Shown here piece by piece: positions 37,651 to 46,137 of a stretch of 64,000 nt of DNA (positions are counted from its first letter, which is position 1; every line of letters begins with the position of its first letter). This DNA comes from Nocardioides furvisabuli (GTDB lineage: Bacteria; Actinomycetota; Actinomycetes; Propionibacteriales; Nocardioidaceae). The stretch lies in contig NZ_JAIGQB010000001.1 of the NCBI RefSeq assembly GCF_021083185.1, positions 1 through 64,000 on the forward strand, in the 5' to 3' direction. A program made the position numbers and the translations under genes. The notes beneath the pieces were generated by a model that did no database searches, was not told where the DNA came from, and saw only the letters and a list, made by a program, of their open reading frames with translations.

Positions 37651-39741
37651 TCAGTCCACCAGCCGCAGTGACTCGCGCTTGTAGGGCAGGGGTGACGACG
37701 GGTCGGGCGACTCGAACTCGCGTGCCAGACGATGACCGTCGAACATCACCTCGGCCAGCGGGCGCGGCGACAGTGCGTCGCCGATGCAGTAGACGGCATC
37801 GATCCCCGAAGCATCCAGTGCTTGGCGATCGGCCATCAGTTGCTGGTACAGATCGTCGACCGGGGACCGCATCGTCACGAGCACCGCTGCGTCCGTCTCC
37901 AGCGAGAAAGGCACCTCGAATTCGCCCACGCCCCGAAGCACTCCTAGGCCGGCTTCCGTCAGAAGGACGTCTCGATACATGGCTACGCCGCTGGCGTGGA
38001 GGGATGATCGAACGGCGGGCCCGTCCAGCGTCAGGTCCCCTTCCGCGGCAACGCTGGCGTGCGGCGTCACGATCGAAACGTTGTACCCCTCGTTTGCAAG
38101 CAGCTGAGCGAGGCTTGACCCCAGGTAACCGCCCTCAGCGTCGTAGACGCTCACCCGGCACCCGGGGGTGGGCCGCTCGCCCCCGAGGAGCAGTTGTTCC
38201 GGCGTGAACACCCACTTCAGACCATCAAGTCCTGGTAGCGCCGCGTGTGTGCTTGGCGTGAGGCCGTTGCGCAGCCATCGGGCGCCTGTCGCTATGACCA
38301 CGTGCGAGGCCCCGTAGTCGAGAATGGCGTCTGCGTCCAGGGTGGTCGCCGGAATGAACTGTAGGTTCGAGAGTTTGTCGACCTGGATGAGCCTGTGGTC
38401 GATGAATCGTCCCCACTCTCGCAGTCCCGGTAGCTCGACCACGGGACGGAGATGTCCACCGACCTGGTCGGCGGAGTCCACAAGGTGCACCATCTCGGCT
38501 CCCCGTTTCGCGAGTCCGATGGCTGCTTCCAAACCAGCTGGTCCGGCGCCGACGACGAGGATGCTGGCGTTCTTGTCTTCGAGTGGTTCGAACCGTTCAG
38601 GGTGCCAGCCACGCCTGTATTCCTCGCCGGCAGTGGCGTTTTGCGCACACGCCATGTTGCCACGATCAAGACTGCTGATGCAGTGGTTGATACCCATGCA
38701 TTCCCGGATGTCCTCGGTCCGCCCCTCGTAGAGCTTCTGGGGAAAGAAGGGGTCAGCGATCGATTGACGCGCCGATCCGATGATGTCAATGACGCCGGAC
38801 CGCACGGCCTGTGCCATCGAGTCAGGGCTCGTCCATCGGGAAACTCCGACGATGGGCTTCTCGGTAGCACCGCGTATACGCGTGAAGAGATCCATGTTGC
38901 GCCCCTCGGGGATGACTCGCGAGGGACTGATGTCGCTTCCCCAGTCCAAGACGGACCCGACATTGAGATCCCACAGGTCGACGAGTGGATCGGCCATCTC
39001 TATCAAGGCCGCGCTCTCCTCAAGCGTGTGCCCCCAGGGACCTTGCGTCTGGACTGACATGCGAGTCGCGATGGCGCAGTCGGCACCGACTGCGTCCCGG
39101 ACTCGGCTGAGCGTCTCGACCCAGAACCTGGCCCTGTTCTCGAGCGACCCTCCGTACCTGTCGTTGCGGTGGTTGTGGAACGGTGACAAGAACTGCGCGA
39201 AGAGGTATCCATATCCGGCCAGCACGTCCACGATGTCGTAGCCCGCGTTGCGGCCGCGCACGGCCGCGTCGACGAAGGACTGTTCGACGCGGTCTATGTC
39301 CTCAACAGTCATGATCTTGGGAGTCCCGAGCGGCCCCGCGGGCGGCGGCAGCTCGCCTGCCAGGCCGGATGGGGATAGAGCATGCTCGCGGGACAGCCGC
39401 CGCATGGCGTGGGCGCCACCGTGGTGCAGTTCGATGCTCGCAAGCGCCCCATGGTCATGGACGGCGTCCACCATCAGCTTGTGTCGTCGTTCGTCTTCGT
39501 CGTCCCAGATGTCGCTGGAGTGCAAGGGGAACTCGTCGCTGCTGGGTCCGACGCTGGAGAACTCTGTCGAGACTGCGGCCCAACCACCTTCAGCGCGAAC
39601 TGCACGGTATGAGGCCCAGGTGGACGGACGCAGCACTCCATAGGCAGTTCCATGAGGAACGTTGAAGAACCGGTTACGCAGGGTCTTGGGACCAATGGTG
39701 ATCGGCTGGAACAAGACCTTGTGATGATCAGCTGGGGGCAC
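37651..39741 (-). CDS. trimethylamine-dehydrogenase-like flavoprotein lacking two cofactor-binding Cys
   Basis: 696 residues; the GTG at 39739-39741 is preceded by GAGGTTGG. Same architecture as the 28181 protein: TIM barrel (LFQPITIGPKTLRNRFFNVP), iron-sulfur region (ECMGINHCISSLDRGN ending in ACAQNA) and ADP-binding domain (VVGAGPAGLEAAIGLAKRG). The covalent-FMN Cys is replaced by Gly31 in VPHGTAYG, and the second cluster Cys by Ile in GINHC. So FMN is probably non-covalent and the cluster altered or absent. Likely a diverged amine dehydrogenase or an ene-reductase-like enzyme. Confidence 0.82.
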   Translation of the reverse strand: MPPADHHKVLFQPITIGPKTLRNRFFNVPHGTAYGVLRPSTWASYRAVRAEGGWAAVSTEFSSVGPSSDEFPLHSSDIWDDEDERRHKLMVDAVHDHGALASIELHHGGAHAMRRLSREHALSPSGLAGELPPPAGPLGTPKIMTVEDIDRVEQSFVDAAVRGRNAGYDIVDVLAGYGYLFAQFLSPFHNHRNDRYGGSLENRARFWVETLSRVRDAVGADCAIATRMSVQTQGPWGHTLEESAALIEMADPLVDLWDLNVGSVLDWGSDISPSRVIPEGRNMDLFTRIRGATEKPIVGVSRWTSPDSMAQAVRSGVIDIIGSARQSIADPFFPQKLYEGRTEDIRECMGINHCISSLDRGNMACAQNATAGEEYRRGWHPERFEPLEDKNASILVVGAGPAGLEAAIGLAKRGAEMVHLVDSADQVGGHLRPVVELPGLREWGRFIDHRLIQVDKLSNLQFIPATTLDADAILDYGASHVVIATGARWLRNGLTPSTHAALPGLDGLKWVFTPEQLLLGGERPTPGCRVSVYDAEGGYLGSSLAQLLANEGYNVSIVTPHASVAAEGDLTLDGPAVRSSLHASGVAMYRDVLLTEAGLGVLRGVGEFEVPFSLETDAAVLVTMRSPVDDLYQQLMADRQALDASGIDAVYCIGDALSPRPLAEVMFDGHRLAREFESPDPSSPLPYKRESLRLVD

Positions 39742-40236
39742 GGAAGATCCAACCTCGCTTCAGAGATCACTGGACGGCCGCCAGGACGGCTTGCACAACG
39801 CCTGCTTGCTCGGCGACGCGATCATCGGCGAGGACGTCGTGTGTCGCGACCTGGGCCTTGCGAGAAGTCCGCTGGCTAGCCAGAGGTCTTCCTTGGTGCA
39901 CTCTTTTGCGGGTCCGACGCTAACCAGCGAACTGAGGGCCTGTTTTGTGAAGATCGCCAAAGGCGTGGACCATCCTTCGACGGATAGTTCTAAATCAGCG
40001 GGCTCCCGTGACGCTTCGAATGCCGATCCTCGATGAACGAGGTTGTCGCGATCACTGCTGCGATGTCCGTGAATCGCCAGCGTTCTGACCCGGAGCACGG
40101 CTGCAAGCCCACGAACGTCGTGCCTCCCAGCGATCGCGTCGCGTACGCGGACAAGCTGTGTCACCGCGCGCTCGGGGGAGCCGAGTGCTCGAGTCCCCCG
40201 CGGGGTCGCCACGCTGGCTCTCGAACGGACCTCGCG
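39742..40236. other. intergenic region, no supported gene
   Basis: About 495 bases upstream of the minus-strand flavoprotein gene. Frames on both strands are open for 80-150 codons but lack start signals and recognisable motifs. It should include the promoter of the flavoprotein gene. Confidence 0.3.
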
Positions 40237-40689
40237 TCAAGCAGTCGTCACCCACTCATAGCTCAACTGCACGAGGTCCCACACGACCTCCAGCTCCTGA
40301 CGATCCCTGGGACCGAACACCAGCAGGGCATCCTGCACTGGATGAGGGAGGCCCCATCGGGCGTCCTCCACCTCCTTCATCACCGACCCGGGGACCGAGA
40401 GGTGGAGGCTCCCGTCGTGATGAGGATGCAGGTGCGCGAACTCGCGTCCCCGCTGAAATCTCTCCGGCGGAGCCGACCCGAAGCCTTCCGCGAGGTGGAG
40501 AGCCCGTGCGTGCGACACCGACACCAAGGTCGGGGCCATGTAGGTAAAGGGAAGCGCACGCATGCGGAACCAGAGCTCTTCCTGCACCATCACCGGAGCG
40601 ATCTGGGAGCGTTGACCGTGCGGGGCTGGACCGATCACGTCCGGCAGCGAACCTTGGCGGCGGGGCAGGGCGAACGCGTGGAATGTCAT
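40237..40689 (-). CDS. DUF5519/luciferase-like family protein
   Basis: 150 residues; ATG 40687-40689 has GAGAGG six bases upstream. The C-terminal part EFAHLHPHHDGSLHL, then a GWGLPHPV-like segment (RWGLPHPVQDALLVFGPRD) and ELEVVWDLVQLSYEW match the small DUF5519 family as I remember it. No catalytic function is established. It is preceded by a short overlapping ORF and lies between the flavoprotein genes and the amine oxidase, so a role in the same pathway is possible but unproven. Confidence 0.7.
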   Translation of the reverse strand: MTFHAFALPRRQGSLPDVIGPAPHGQRSQIAPVMVQEELWFRMRALPFTYMAPTLVSVSHARALHLAEGFGSAPPERFQRGREFAHLHPHHDGSLHLSVPGSVMKEVEDARWGLPHPVQDALLVFGPRDRQELEVVWDLVQLSYEWVTTA

Positions 40690-40985
40690 CGCCGACCTCT
40701 CAGCGCTGACGACGCGCCAGCAACGAGTGGGTGTCTGCTAGAGATCGCTTGTCCCACCATGAGGTAGTCGAGGTCTGCGTCCTCGAGGGCCGAGAACACA
40801 GGTCCGGCTGGATGGAATGACCAGTCGCAGAAGCGGTCTCTTGCCGACATCGCCGCTGGCGCGGGATCTGCGACGCGGGAAATATGAAGGGTCACCCGTT
40901 GAGCGTAGGCAGAGTGCACGGCCGCCGTCATTAGTCGTGCCGTATGAAACTCGATGCGCCACCGTTCGTTCGTACAGCACCTCAA
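40686..40985 (-). CDS. small hypothetical protein coupled to the DUF5519 gene
   Basis: Up to 99 residues; a later start at 40847 (MSARDRFCDWSF) would give 53. Its stop overlaps the next ATG as ATGA, the coupling seen throughout this genome, which is the main support. It contains DWSFHPAGPVFSALEDAD and no known motif. No ribosome binding site decides the start. Confidence 0.35.
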   Translation of the reverse strand: MRCCTNERWRIEFHTARLMTAAVHSAYAQRVTLHISRVADPAPAAMSARDRFCDWSFHPAGPVFSALEDADLDYLMVGQAISSRHPLVAGASSALRGRR

Positions 40986-41168
40986 GGGTCGGCCAGAGCG
41001 CTCGGGGGTGCCGTCACGCCGTTCGTCCCAACAACGTCCCCGCGCACGGGGCGCCTACGCGCTTGCCGGAAGGTGATAGAGGTCACCTGTCTTTCGTCGG
41101 ATCGGGGTAACAGGGCACGTGACGACAACTCGCCAAGATGAGCACCAAGTGGACGAGAGGGAAACAGC

Positions 41169-42452
41169 ATGGTCGACAGCGTCGAGATCGCAGTCGTCGG
41201 AGCCGGCTTCGCCGGACTCCGAGTAGCGCGGGATCTGAGCGCGGATGGCCACTCGGTCGTGCTGCTCGAAGCAGCCGGACGAGTCGGCGGCCGCGCATTT
41301 AGTCGAGAGTCCTCGACTGACCCCGGGACCACGGTGGAAGTGGGAGGAGCCTACTTCCACCGGCACCACCACGCCCGCCTCGCAGCAGAGGTCGACCGCT
41401 ACAACGTTGAGACGCAACCTGCGGCCCCGTTCAAGGTCTTTCGGAACAAGCTTGCGCCTGGGGGACAGGATTCTGCGTTCCCCATTCCGTTCGACGAATT
41501 CCTTGAGGCCGAGAGAGTCCTCTACTGCCTCATCCGCGACGCACGCCGGATCGATCCTCACGCAGGTCTTGAGAACCAGGACCTCAAAGACCTGGACATC
41601 TCCGCGCACCACTACCTGAACGAACTGAACCCCCCGCCGGTCACCAACCAGCTGCTGCGATCGTGGATCTGGAACATGATGGGCCAGCGCGTCGAGGACG
41701 CTTCAGCCCTGTGGGTTCTCCAACTGATCGCGTCGCACGACTACTCCGTACTCGGCGTACTGCTGTCGTTGGACGAAGTCATGGCTAGCGGCACCGCAAC
41801 ACTGACGACCGCGATGGCCAACGACGTGGCCGATCTCCGGCTTGGTGAGTCGGTGCACTCCATCCATCAGCAGGCGGACCGGGTCGACGTCACGTACGGC
41901 GCGGAGCGTCGGTTGCATGCCCGACACGTGGTTGTCGCGACGCCCCTGAACTGCATGCGAGACCTGCGGTTCGAACCTCCCTTGGCGGGCCCGCGGGCGG
42001 AAGTCGTTGCGGAAGGACACGGAGGTCGGGGCCTCAAACTTCTCATCCACGTGCATGACGTGCCGGAAGGCATCTCGTGCACCGGTGACGGCATCTTCCC
42101 GACCTTGTATGACTACCTACCCGCTTCCGACGGCGGGCGGATCCTTGTCGGCTTCACCGACCGGGATTCCTTCGACCCCACGGATAGCGACGCGATTGAA
42201 GCTGCGGTTCACCACTATCTGCCTGAGGCCGTCGTCGTCGGAACGGATTATCACGACTGGTGCGCGGATCCACATGTCCGTGCGCCGTGGGTTTCCCCGC
42301 GGATCGGCCAGGTGACGCGCGCCCACAAGTCGCTCGGTGAGCCACACGGTCGCGTGCACTTCGCGGGCTCCGACGTATCCCTACTCTTCCCGGGCTATAT
42401 CGAGGGCGCGCTAGAGACCGCCGACCGGGTGCGGTCAGAGATTCGCGGCTGA
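41169..42452 (+). CDS. 6-hlno: flavin amine oxidase, 6-hydroxy-L-nicotine oxidase type
   Basis: 427 residues, ATG preceded by GAGAGGGAAAC. FAD site AVVGAGFAGLRVARDL and RVGGRAFSRES. The stretches VGGAYFHRHHHARLAAEVDR, SALWVLQLIASHDYSVLGV, GDGIFPTLYDY, YHDWCADP and FAGSDVSLLFPGYIEGALET match, as I recall it, the pAO1 6-hydroxy-L-nicotine oxidase much better than generic monoamine oxidases. That enzyme oxidises the pyrrolidine C-N bond of 6-hydroxynicotine; the product opens to 6-hydroxypseudooxynicotine. Alternative: a related cyclic-amine oxidase, for example for an anabasine derivative. Confidence 0.82.
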   Translation: MVDSVEIAVVGAGFAGLRVARDLSADGHSVVLLEAAGRVGGRAFSRESSTDPGTTVEVGGAYFHRHHHARLAAEVDRYNVETQPAAPFKVFRNKLAPGGQDSAFPIPFDEFLEAERVLYCLIRDARRIDPHAGLENQDLKDLDISAHHYLNELNPPPVTNQLLRSWIWNMMGQRVEDASALWVLQLIASHDYSVLGVLLSLDEVMASGTATLTTAMANDVADLRLGESVHSIHQQADRVDVTYGAERRLHARHVVVATPLNCMRDLRFEPPLAGPRAEVVAEGHGGRGLKLLIHVHDVPEGISCTGDGIFPTLYDYLPASDGGRILVGFTDRDSFDPTDSDAIEAAVHHYLPEAVVVGTDYHDWCADPHVRAPWVSPRIGQVTRAHKSLGEPHGRVHFAGSDVSLLFPGYIEGALETADRVRSEIRG

Positions 42453-42539
42453 GAAGCCTCACCTGGCTTTCACTCGCCCGGGCGGAAGTCGCTCGACACC
42501 CCTGATAGGCACGGTGGCCTCACCCGTGGCGTAGTTCCG

Positions 42540-42860
42540 CGCAACGCTGCTCGTGCGGCTTGCAGACCTCATGGACTGGGAGTCGTCTGTGTACGACGGC
42601 GAGTACGAGCCGGCCGAATTTCAGGAACGTATCCGTCGCAGGCACAGCCTTCCCCGCCAACGTCGACCTTGTCGGCGACGACCAGGGCCCAGGACGCCGA
42701 CTTCCTAGACCAGACCGGTACGTGGGTGGTCGTCACTCCATGGAGGACTGCCAGCAACAGCGCGAGCGGCGGTTGCAGGAAGGTGACAGGGATCACGACA
42801 ACTTCGTCGAATATCAGCAACGCATGCTGCCCGGCTTGCCGCCCAAGATGTCCCTCACTC
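42540..42860 (+). pseudogene. decayed copy of the ABC substrate-binding protein gene
   Basis: Two fragments align with the intact binding protein that starts at 43137. First, 42555-42630 reads ADLMDWESSVYDGEYEPAEF, then QERIR, against AELLGWDLSIYDGKYEPSEY, then QEGIR. Second, 42655-42720 reads ANVDLVGDDQG and, after a frame change, QDADF, against ANIDLVRQNKGQDAGW. The middle of the gene is deleted and frameshifts follow. It is therefore a tandem duplicate in decay. Confidence 0.65.
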
Positions 42861-42875
42861 TCACAAGGAGGGGCC

Positions 42876-43106
42876 ATGAGCAGCATCGTCCGAGGCCACG
42901 ACCCTACTGCAACAAGGTGTGCCACCTCGGGAACAGCTCCTGTCCCACTCACGCAACTCAGGCCCGCGCGCACTACCCACCCGCGCTGCTGGACGGAGCT
43001 CGGCAACACCGCCCGCTCCTTGCCGACGTGCTTCTCGGACTGCAGTAACAGCGGCACCACCCGGGCGTACGTCTCGCCGCTGCATCCGCAAGGTGTTCGC
43101 ACCTGA
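42876..43106 (+). CDS. doubtful 76-residue Cys-containing ORF
   Basis: An ATG with AAGGAGG at ideal spacing opens a frame beginning MSSIVRGHDPTATRCATSGT with four to five Cys. Composition is not convincingly protein-like, and it lies in the decayed stretch before the binding-protein gene. It may be the preserved start of a lost gene. Listed only for its strong ribosome binding site. Confidence 0.25.
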   Translation: MSSIVRGHDPTATRCATSGTAPVPLTQLRPARTTHPRCWTELGNTARSLPTCFSDCSNSGTTRAYVSPLHPQGVRT

Positions 43107-43136
43107 TCCCGCTCACCGTTCGAAGGAAGAAACGAC

Positions 43137-44315
43137 ATGTACCTGACAACTGCTTCACGGATTCGCCGACTCACCGGCGCGGTCCTGGTGCTGGCGGTGA
43201 TGGGAGCCGCCAGCGGCTGCAGCACCGAATCCGGTGGTCAGTCCACTACTGCTACGACGTCCAACGACGACGAAGTGGCGCAGAACGCGACCGCCGCCAT
43301 TGAGAAGCTGTACGGCAACGGGACGTTCGCCGAACCGGCATCGACCGGCCCCAAGGCACAACCTGGCTACAGGGTCGCGATGGTGAGCTCGGGGACTCAG
43401 TCTCCGACAGGCACGTCCACGGCGAACGGGGCCAAGGAGGCCGCCGAGCTCCTTGGTTGGGATCTCTCCATCTATGACGGGAAGTACGAGCCCTCTGAGT
43501 ACCAAGAAGGCATCCGTCAGGCCGTCTCGCAGAACGTGGACGCGATCTGGCTCTACTCGATCGACTGCCCGCTAGTGAAGACGGCACTCGAAGAGGCCAA
43601 GAAGGCAGGCATCCCGGTCTTCTCCCAAGAGGCCGCCGACTGCAGTGATGTCGACCCCAGCGAGACGTCGTACTACGAGCGGAGCCTCGAGTTCTCCGAA
43701 GGTAGCTTCATCGAGTGGGGCGAGGGTCTCGGTGCATCGGAGGCTACGTGGCTGCTTTCCAAGCTCGGGTCCAAGGCCGACGTCATCGAGGTCAGCAACA
43801 CCGAGCTCGTCATCACCAAGGCTGTGCATGACGGCTTCCAGAAGGCCATGAAAGAGCAGTGCCCTGAGTGCAAGGTCACGACCCTCCCGATTCGTTTGGC
43901 GGACTTCGGGCCCGCCCTGCAGGAGAAGGTCTCGACCGCACTCCTCCGGAACCCCGAGGCGAATGGGCTGGCCTTTTCCTACGACGACCTCGTAACGGCT
44001 GGCGGTGCAGCAGCGGTCATGGCATCAGGACGGAACGACTCGCTGGAGGTCGTAGCCGGCAGCGGCTATGCGGCCAATATCGACCTCGTCCGGCAGAACA
44101 AGGGCCAGGACGCTGGGTGGACCTACGACGGCGCATATGAGGCCTGGTCGACAGCGGACATGATCAACCGGTACTTCGCTGGCGAGGACAGTGTTCCGTC
44201 AGGGGTGGGCATCTCGATGTTCGACCACGACCACGACCTTCCCCCCGAGGGCGAAGCTTGGTCGACCAGCATCGATTACCAGCCGGTTTTCAAGAAGGTA
44301 TGGGGCGTCTCCTGA
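43137..44315 (+). CDS. ABC transporter substrate-binding lipoprotein
   Basis: 392 residues, GAAGGAAG upstream. Signal peptide with hydrophobic core VLVLAVMGAA and lipobox ASGC, so it is membrane-anchored outside the cell. The body is a periplasmic-binding-protein type 1 fold of the sugar/ribose class (VAMVSSGTQSPTGTSTANGA, DAIWLYSIDCP, AGIPVFSQEA). The matching ATPase and permease are at 58498 and 60099. Its location between the amine oxidase and the PucR gene suggests uptake of the alkaloid or a breakdown product. A hairpin terminator follows. Confidence 0.85.
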   Translation: MYLTTASRIRRLTGAVLVLAVMGAASGCSTESGGQSTTATTSNDDEVAQNATAAIEKLYGNGTFAEPASTGPKAQPGYRVAMVSSGTQSPTGTSTANGAKEAAELLGWDLSIYDGKYEPSEYQEGIRQAVSQNVDAIWLYSIDCPLVKTALEEAKKAGIPVFSQEAADCSDVDPSETSYYERSLEFSEGSFIEWGEGLGASEATWLLSKLGSKADVIEVSNTELVITKAVHDGFQKAMKEQCPECKVTTLPIRLADFGPALQEKVSTALLRNPEANGLAFSYDDLVTAGGAAAVMASGRNDSLEVVAGSGYAANIDLVRQNKGQDAGWTYDGAYEAWSTADMINRYFAGEDSVPSGVGISMFDHDHDLPPEGEAWSTSIDYQPVFKKVWGVS

Positions 44316-44324
44316 TCCGTTCCA

Positions 44325-44356
44325 CCAGGGGGAGGACGTCCGCGCCCTCCCCCTGG
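44325..44356 (+). terminator. GC-rich stem-loop after the binding-protein gene
   Basis: CCAGGGGGAGG (44325-44335) and CCTCCCCCTGG (44346-44356) pair perfectly over 11 bases with a 10-nt loop, 9 bases after the stop codon. There is no T-run, which is common for actinobacterial terminators. Confidence 0.75.
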
Positions 44357-44423
44357 ATTGGACTCACCCGCCCGGTCTCGGTCCAGGGGTCAGGACACCG
44401 CTCGGACGTGTCACTGAGAGCCG

Positions 44424-44438
44424 TACAATCCAGTCATG
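44424..44438 (+). promoter_or_regulatory. leaderless promoter of the first PucR gene
   Basis: TACAAT at 44424-44429 is a near-consensus -10 box ending 6 bases before the ATG at 44436, with no Shine-Dalgarno sequence. Same geometry as at 61972. Confidence 0.6.
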
Positions 44439-45662
44439 TCGATCGAGCACGACCTGCGGGCCGTCGCAGATGAGCTCATCCTCAAGATCCCCGCTATCGG
44501 TGAGGAAGTCCGGGAACGCTGCCGCTCCGGCGCGCCCAATTACTACCGACGCAACGACCCGATGCTGCTTGAAACCGAACTTCCTAGCATCACTGGCGCA
44601 CTCACCAGCGTCATCCACGGCCTCCGCAACGCCCGACAGCTTCCGGAGGGTGCCTCCGAAGGCGCCTTGGAGGAAGCGAGAGTTGCAGCGCAGGCCGGCG
44701 TGGAGCTCACCGACCTTCTTCTGACCCGCCGGATCGGCCAAGTGGTCCTGTGGAACTGGATCCTCGAGACGGCCGTACGCATCGTCCCCGCGGGCCCGCG
44801 TCAGATCGCCGTCTTGAAGCAAGCCGCGGAGTATCACTTCGCGTGGAACGATCGCATCACGCATGACGTAGTAGCGACATACGAGCAGGAGAAGTCGGCG
44901 TACTTCTTCCACAGCCGGGACCGACAGCGTCGAGCAATCGTGACGGATCTTCTCAACGGAGTACCGACAGATACTGAGCAGCTCGGCTACAACCTGAAGG
45001 TCGACCATCTGGCCGTCGTCGTCTGGGGCGGTACTTCCAGGGTCGCGTTGAAGTCCTTGGCGGCGCTCTACGACGCGTCCCTCCTCGTGGTCGAAGGCAC
45101 AGGCGGGACATCCCTGGCTTGGTTGGGCAACAGCCGGCTCTGCGAATCCTTCGAGCGGAAGTTCGCAACCTTCCAGCCGCCGGCGGCCACCTTCGTTGCG
45201 GTCGGGGGGCCGCTCAACGGAATCGAGGGATTCCGTCGGGCACACAGGCAGGCGTGGCAGGCTTGCCGCGTAGGACGCCTCAGATCCGAACCGATCACCC
45301 GCTACCGCGATGTCGCTCTCGAAAGCGTCGTATTGCGCGACGCGCCCGCCGCTCGCGACTTCATGACGAGCGAGCTGGGGCCGATCGGAGAGGACGACGC
45401 GCGCACGCAACTGTTGCGCGAAACGCTGCGGGCCTACTTCGACACGGGGCAGAACGCAGCCGCTACCGCAGTCCGCATTCGCGTGCATGAACGAACCGTG
45501 GCGTACCGACTCAAGTCGATCGAGGAGCGCCTGGGGTTCCCGATCAACGACCGCCGCGACGAGCTCGCCGTTGCCCTACGTCTAGCCGACGTCCTCCACG
45601 ACACCAGCGATCGTCAACTGTCCATCCTCGGCGAAAGCAGCCAAGGCGAGACGGGCATCTGA
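44436..45662 (+). CDS. PucR/CdaR-family transcriptional regulator
   Basis: 408 residues. N-terminal helical sensor region (about 1-165), a middle GGDEF-like/CdaR region and a C-terminal HTH_30 domain: LLRETLRAYFDTGQNAAATA, then VRIRVHERTVAYRLKSIEER. Paralog of the regulator at 61984, sharing motifs along the whole length (RRAIVTDLLNGVP, HLAVVVWG, HRQAWQA). It sits between the binding protein and the dihydroxypyridine operon and is the prime candidate activator for that operon, as PucR-type PmfR is for pAO1 side-chain genes. Confidence 0.9.
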   Translation: MSIEHDLRAVADELILKIPAIGEEVRERCRSGAPNYYRRNDPMLLETELPSITGALTSVIHGLRNARQLPEGASEGALEEARVAAQAGVELTDLLLTRRIGQVVLWNWILETAVRIVPAGPRQIAVLKQAAEYHFAWNDRITHDVVATYEQEKSAYFFHSRDRQRRAIVTDLLNGVPTDTEQLGYNLKVDHLAVVVWGGTSRVALKSLAALYDASLLVVEGTGGTSLAWLGNSRLCESFERKFATFQPPAATFVAVGGPLNGIEGFRRAHRQAWQACRVGRLRSEPITRYRDVALESVVLRDAPAARDFMTSELGPIGEDDARTQLLRETLRAYFDTGQNAAATAVRIRVHERTVAYRLKSIEERLGFPINDRRDELAVALRLADVLHDTSDRQLSILGESSQGETGI

Positions 45663-45837
45663 AGCGACTCATACACCTCCGCGCCGGCCCCACCGCCAGA
45701 CCCGAGACGCTCGGCACGTCAGCAATCCCACAAAGACCACCCCCATCTTGTCGGAGCATGCAGAGGCGATCGGAATGGTCGGCTCCCAAACTGACGCAGC
45801 GCAGTCGCGCACCCGAGCGTTAGTAAAGGAGTTCCCC

Positions 45838-46137
45838 ATGATTCGCCACGTCTTTTCCTGGCGGGTGGCCGAGGGCCACAGCAACGACGACGTCATCGAG
45901 CTGTTGAACACCCTTCGTGAGCCGTACCCCTACATCAAGTACTGGGAGCTCGGCGCACATGAAGGCGACCCGGGCGACAACGGCCAGCCCTTCAGCGGTG
46001 TGCTGATCAACGACTTCGAGTCCTGGGATGACCTGCAGAAGTACTCGATCGACGAGTTCCACCTCGAGGTCGTGGCTAAGCTCAAGCCGAAGCTGGCCGA
46101 GCGCGCCGTAGTGGACTTCGTGCGTGAGGAGTCCTGA
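45838..46137 (+). CDS. Dabb/EthD-type ferredoxin-like small protein
   Basis: 99 residues starting MIRHVFSWRVAEG, with AAAGGAG six bases upstream. MIRHVFxW, the NGQPFSGVLINDFESWDDLQ segment and YSIDEFHLEVVAKLKP are typical of stress-responsive alpha/beta barrel (Dabb) proteins, dimeric ferredoxin-like folds that include olivetolic acid cyclase and related enzymes. It overlaps the cyclase-family gene by one base and heads the operon containing the dihydroxypyridine hydroxylase. It may act on the unstable trihydroxypyridine product or assist the hydrolase. Known members have no common reaction, so this is inference. Confidence 0.8.
   Translation: MIRHVFSWRVAEGHSNDDVIELLNTLREPYPYIKYWELGAHEGDPGDNGQPFSGVLINDFESWDDLQKYSIDEFHLEVVAKLKPKLAERAVVDFVREES

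Noticed and set aside
39760-40212. 150-codon minus-strand frame upstream of the second flavoprotein gene
   Set aside because: No ribosome binding site, motif or coupling to a neighbour; competing frames of similar quality exist on the plus strand.
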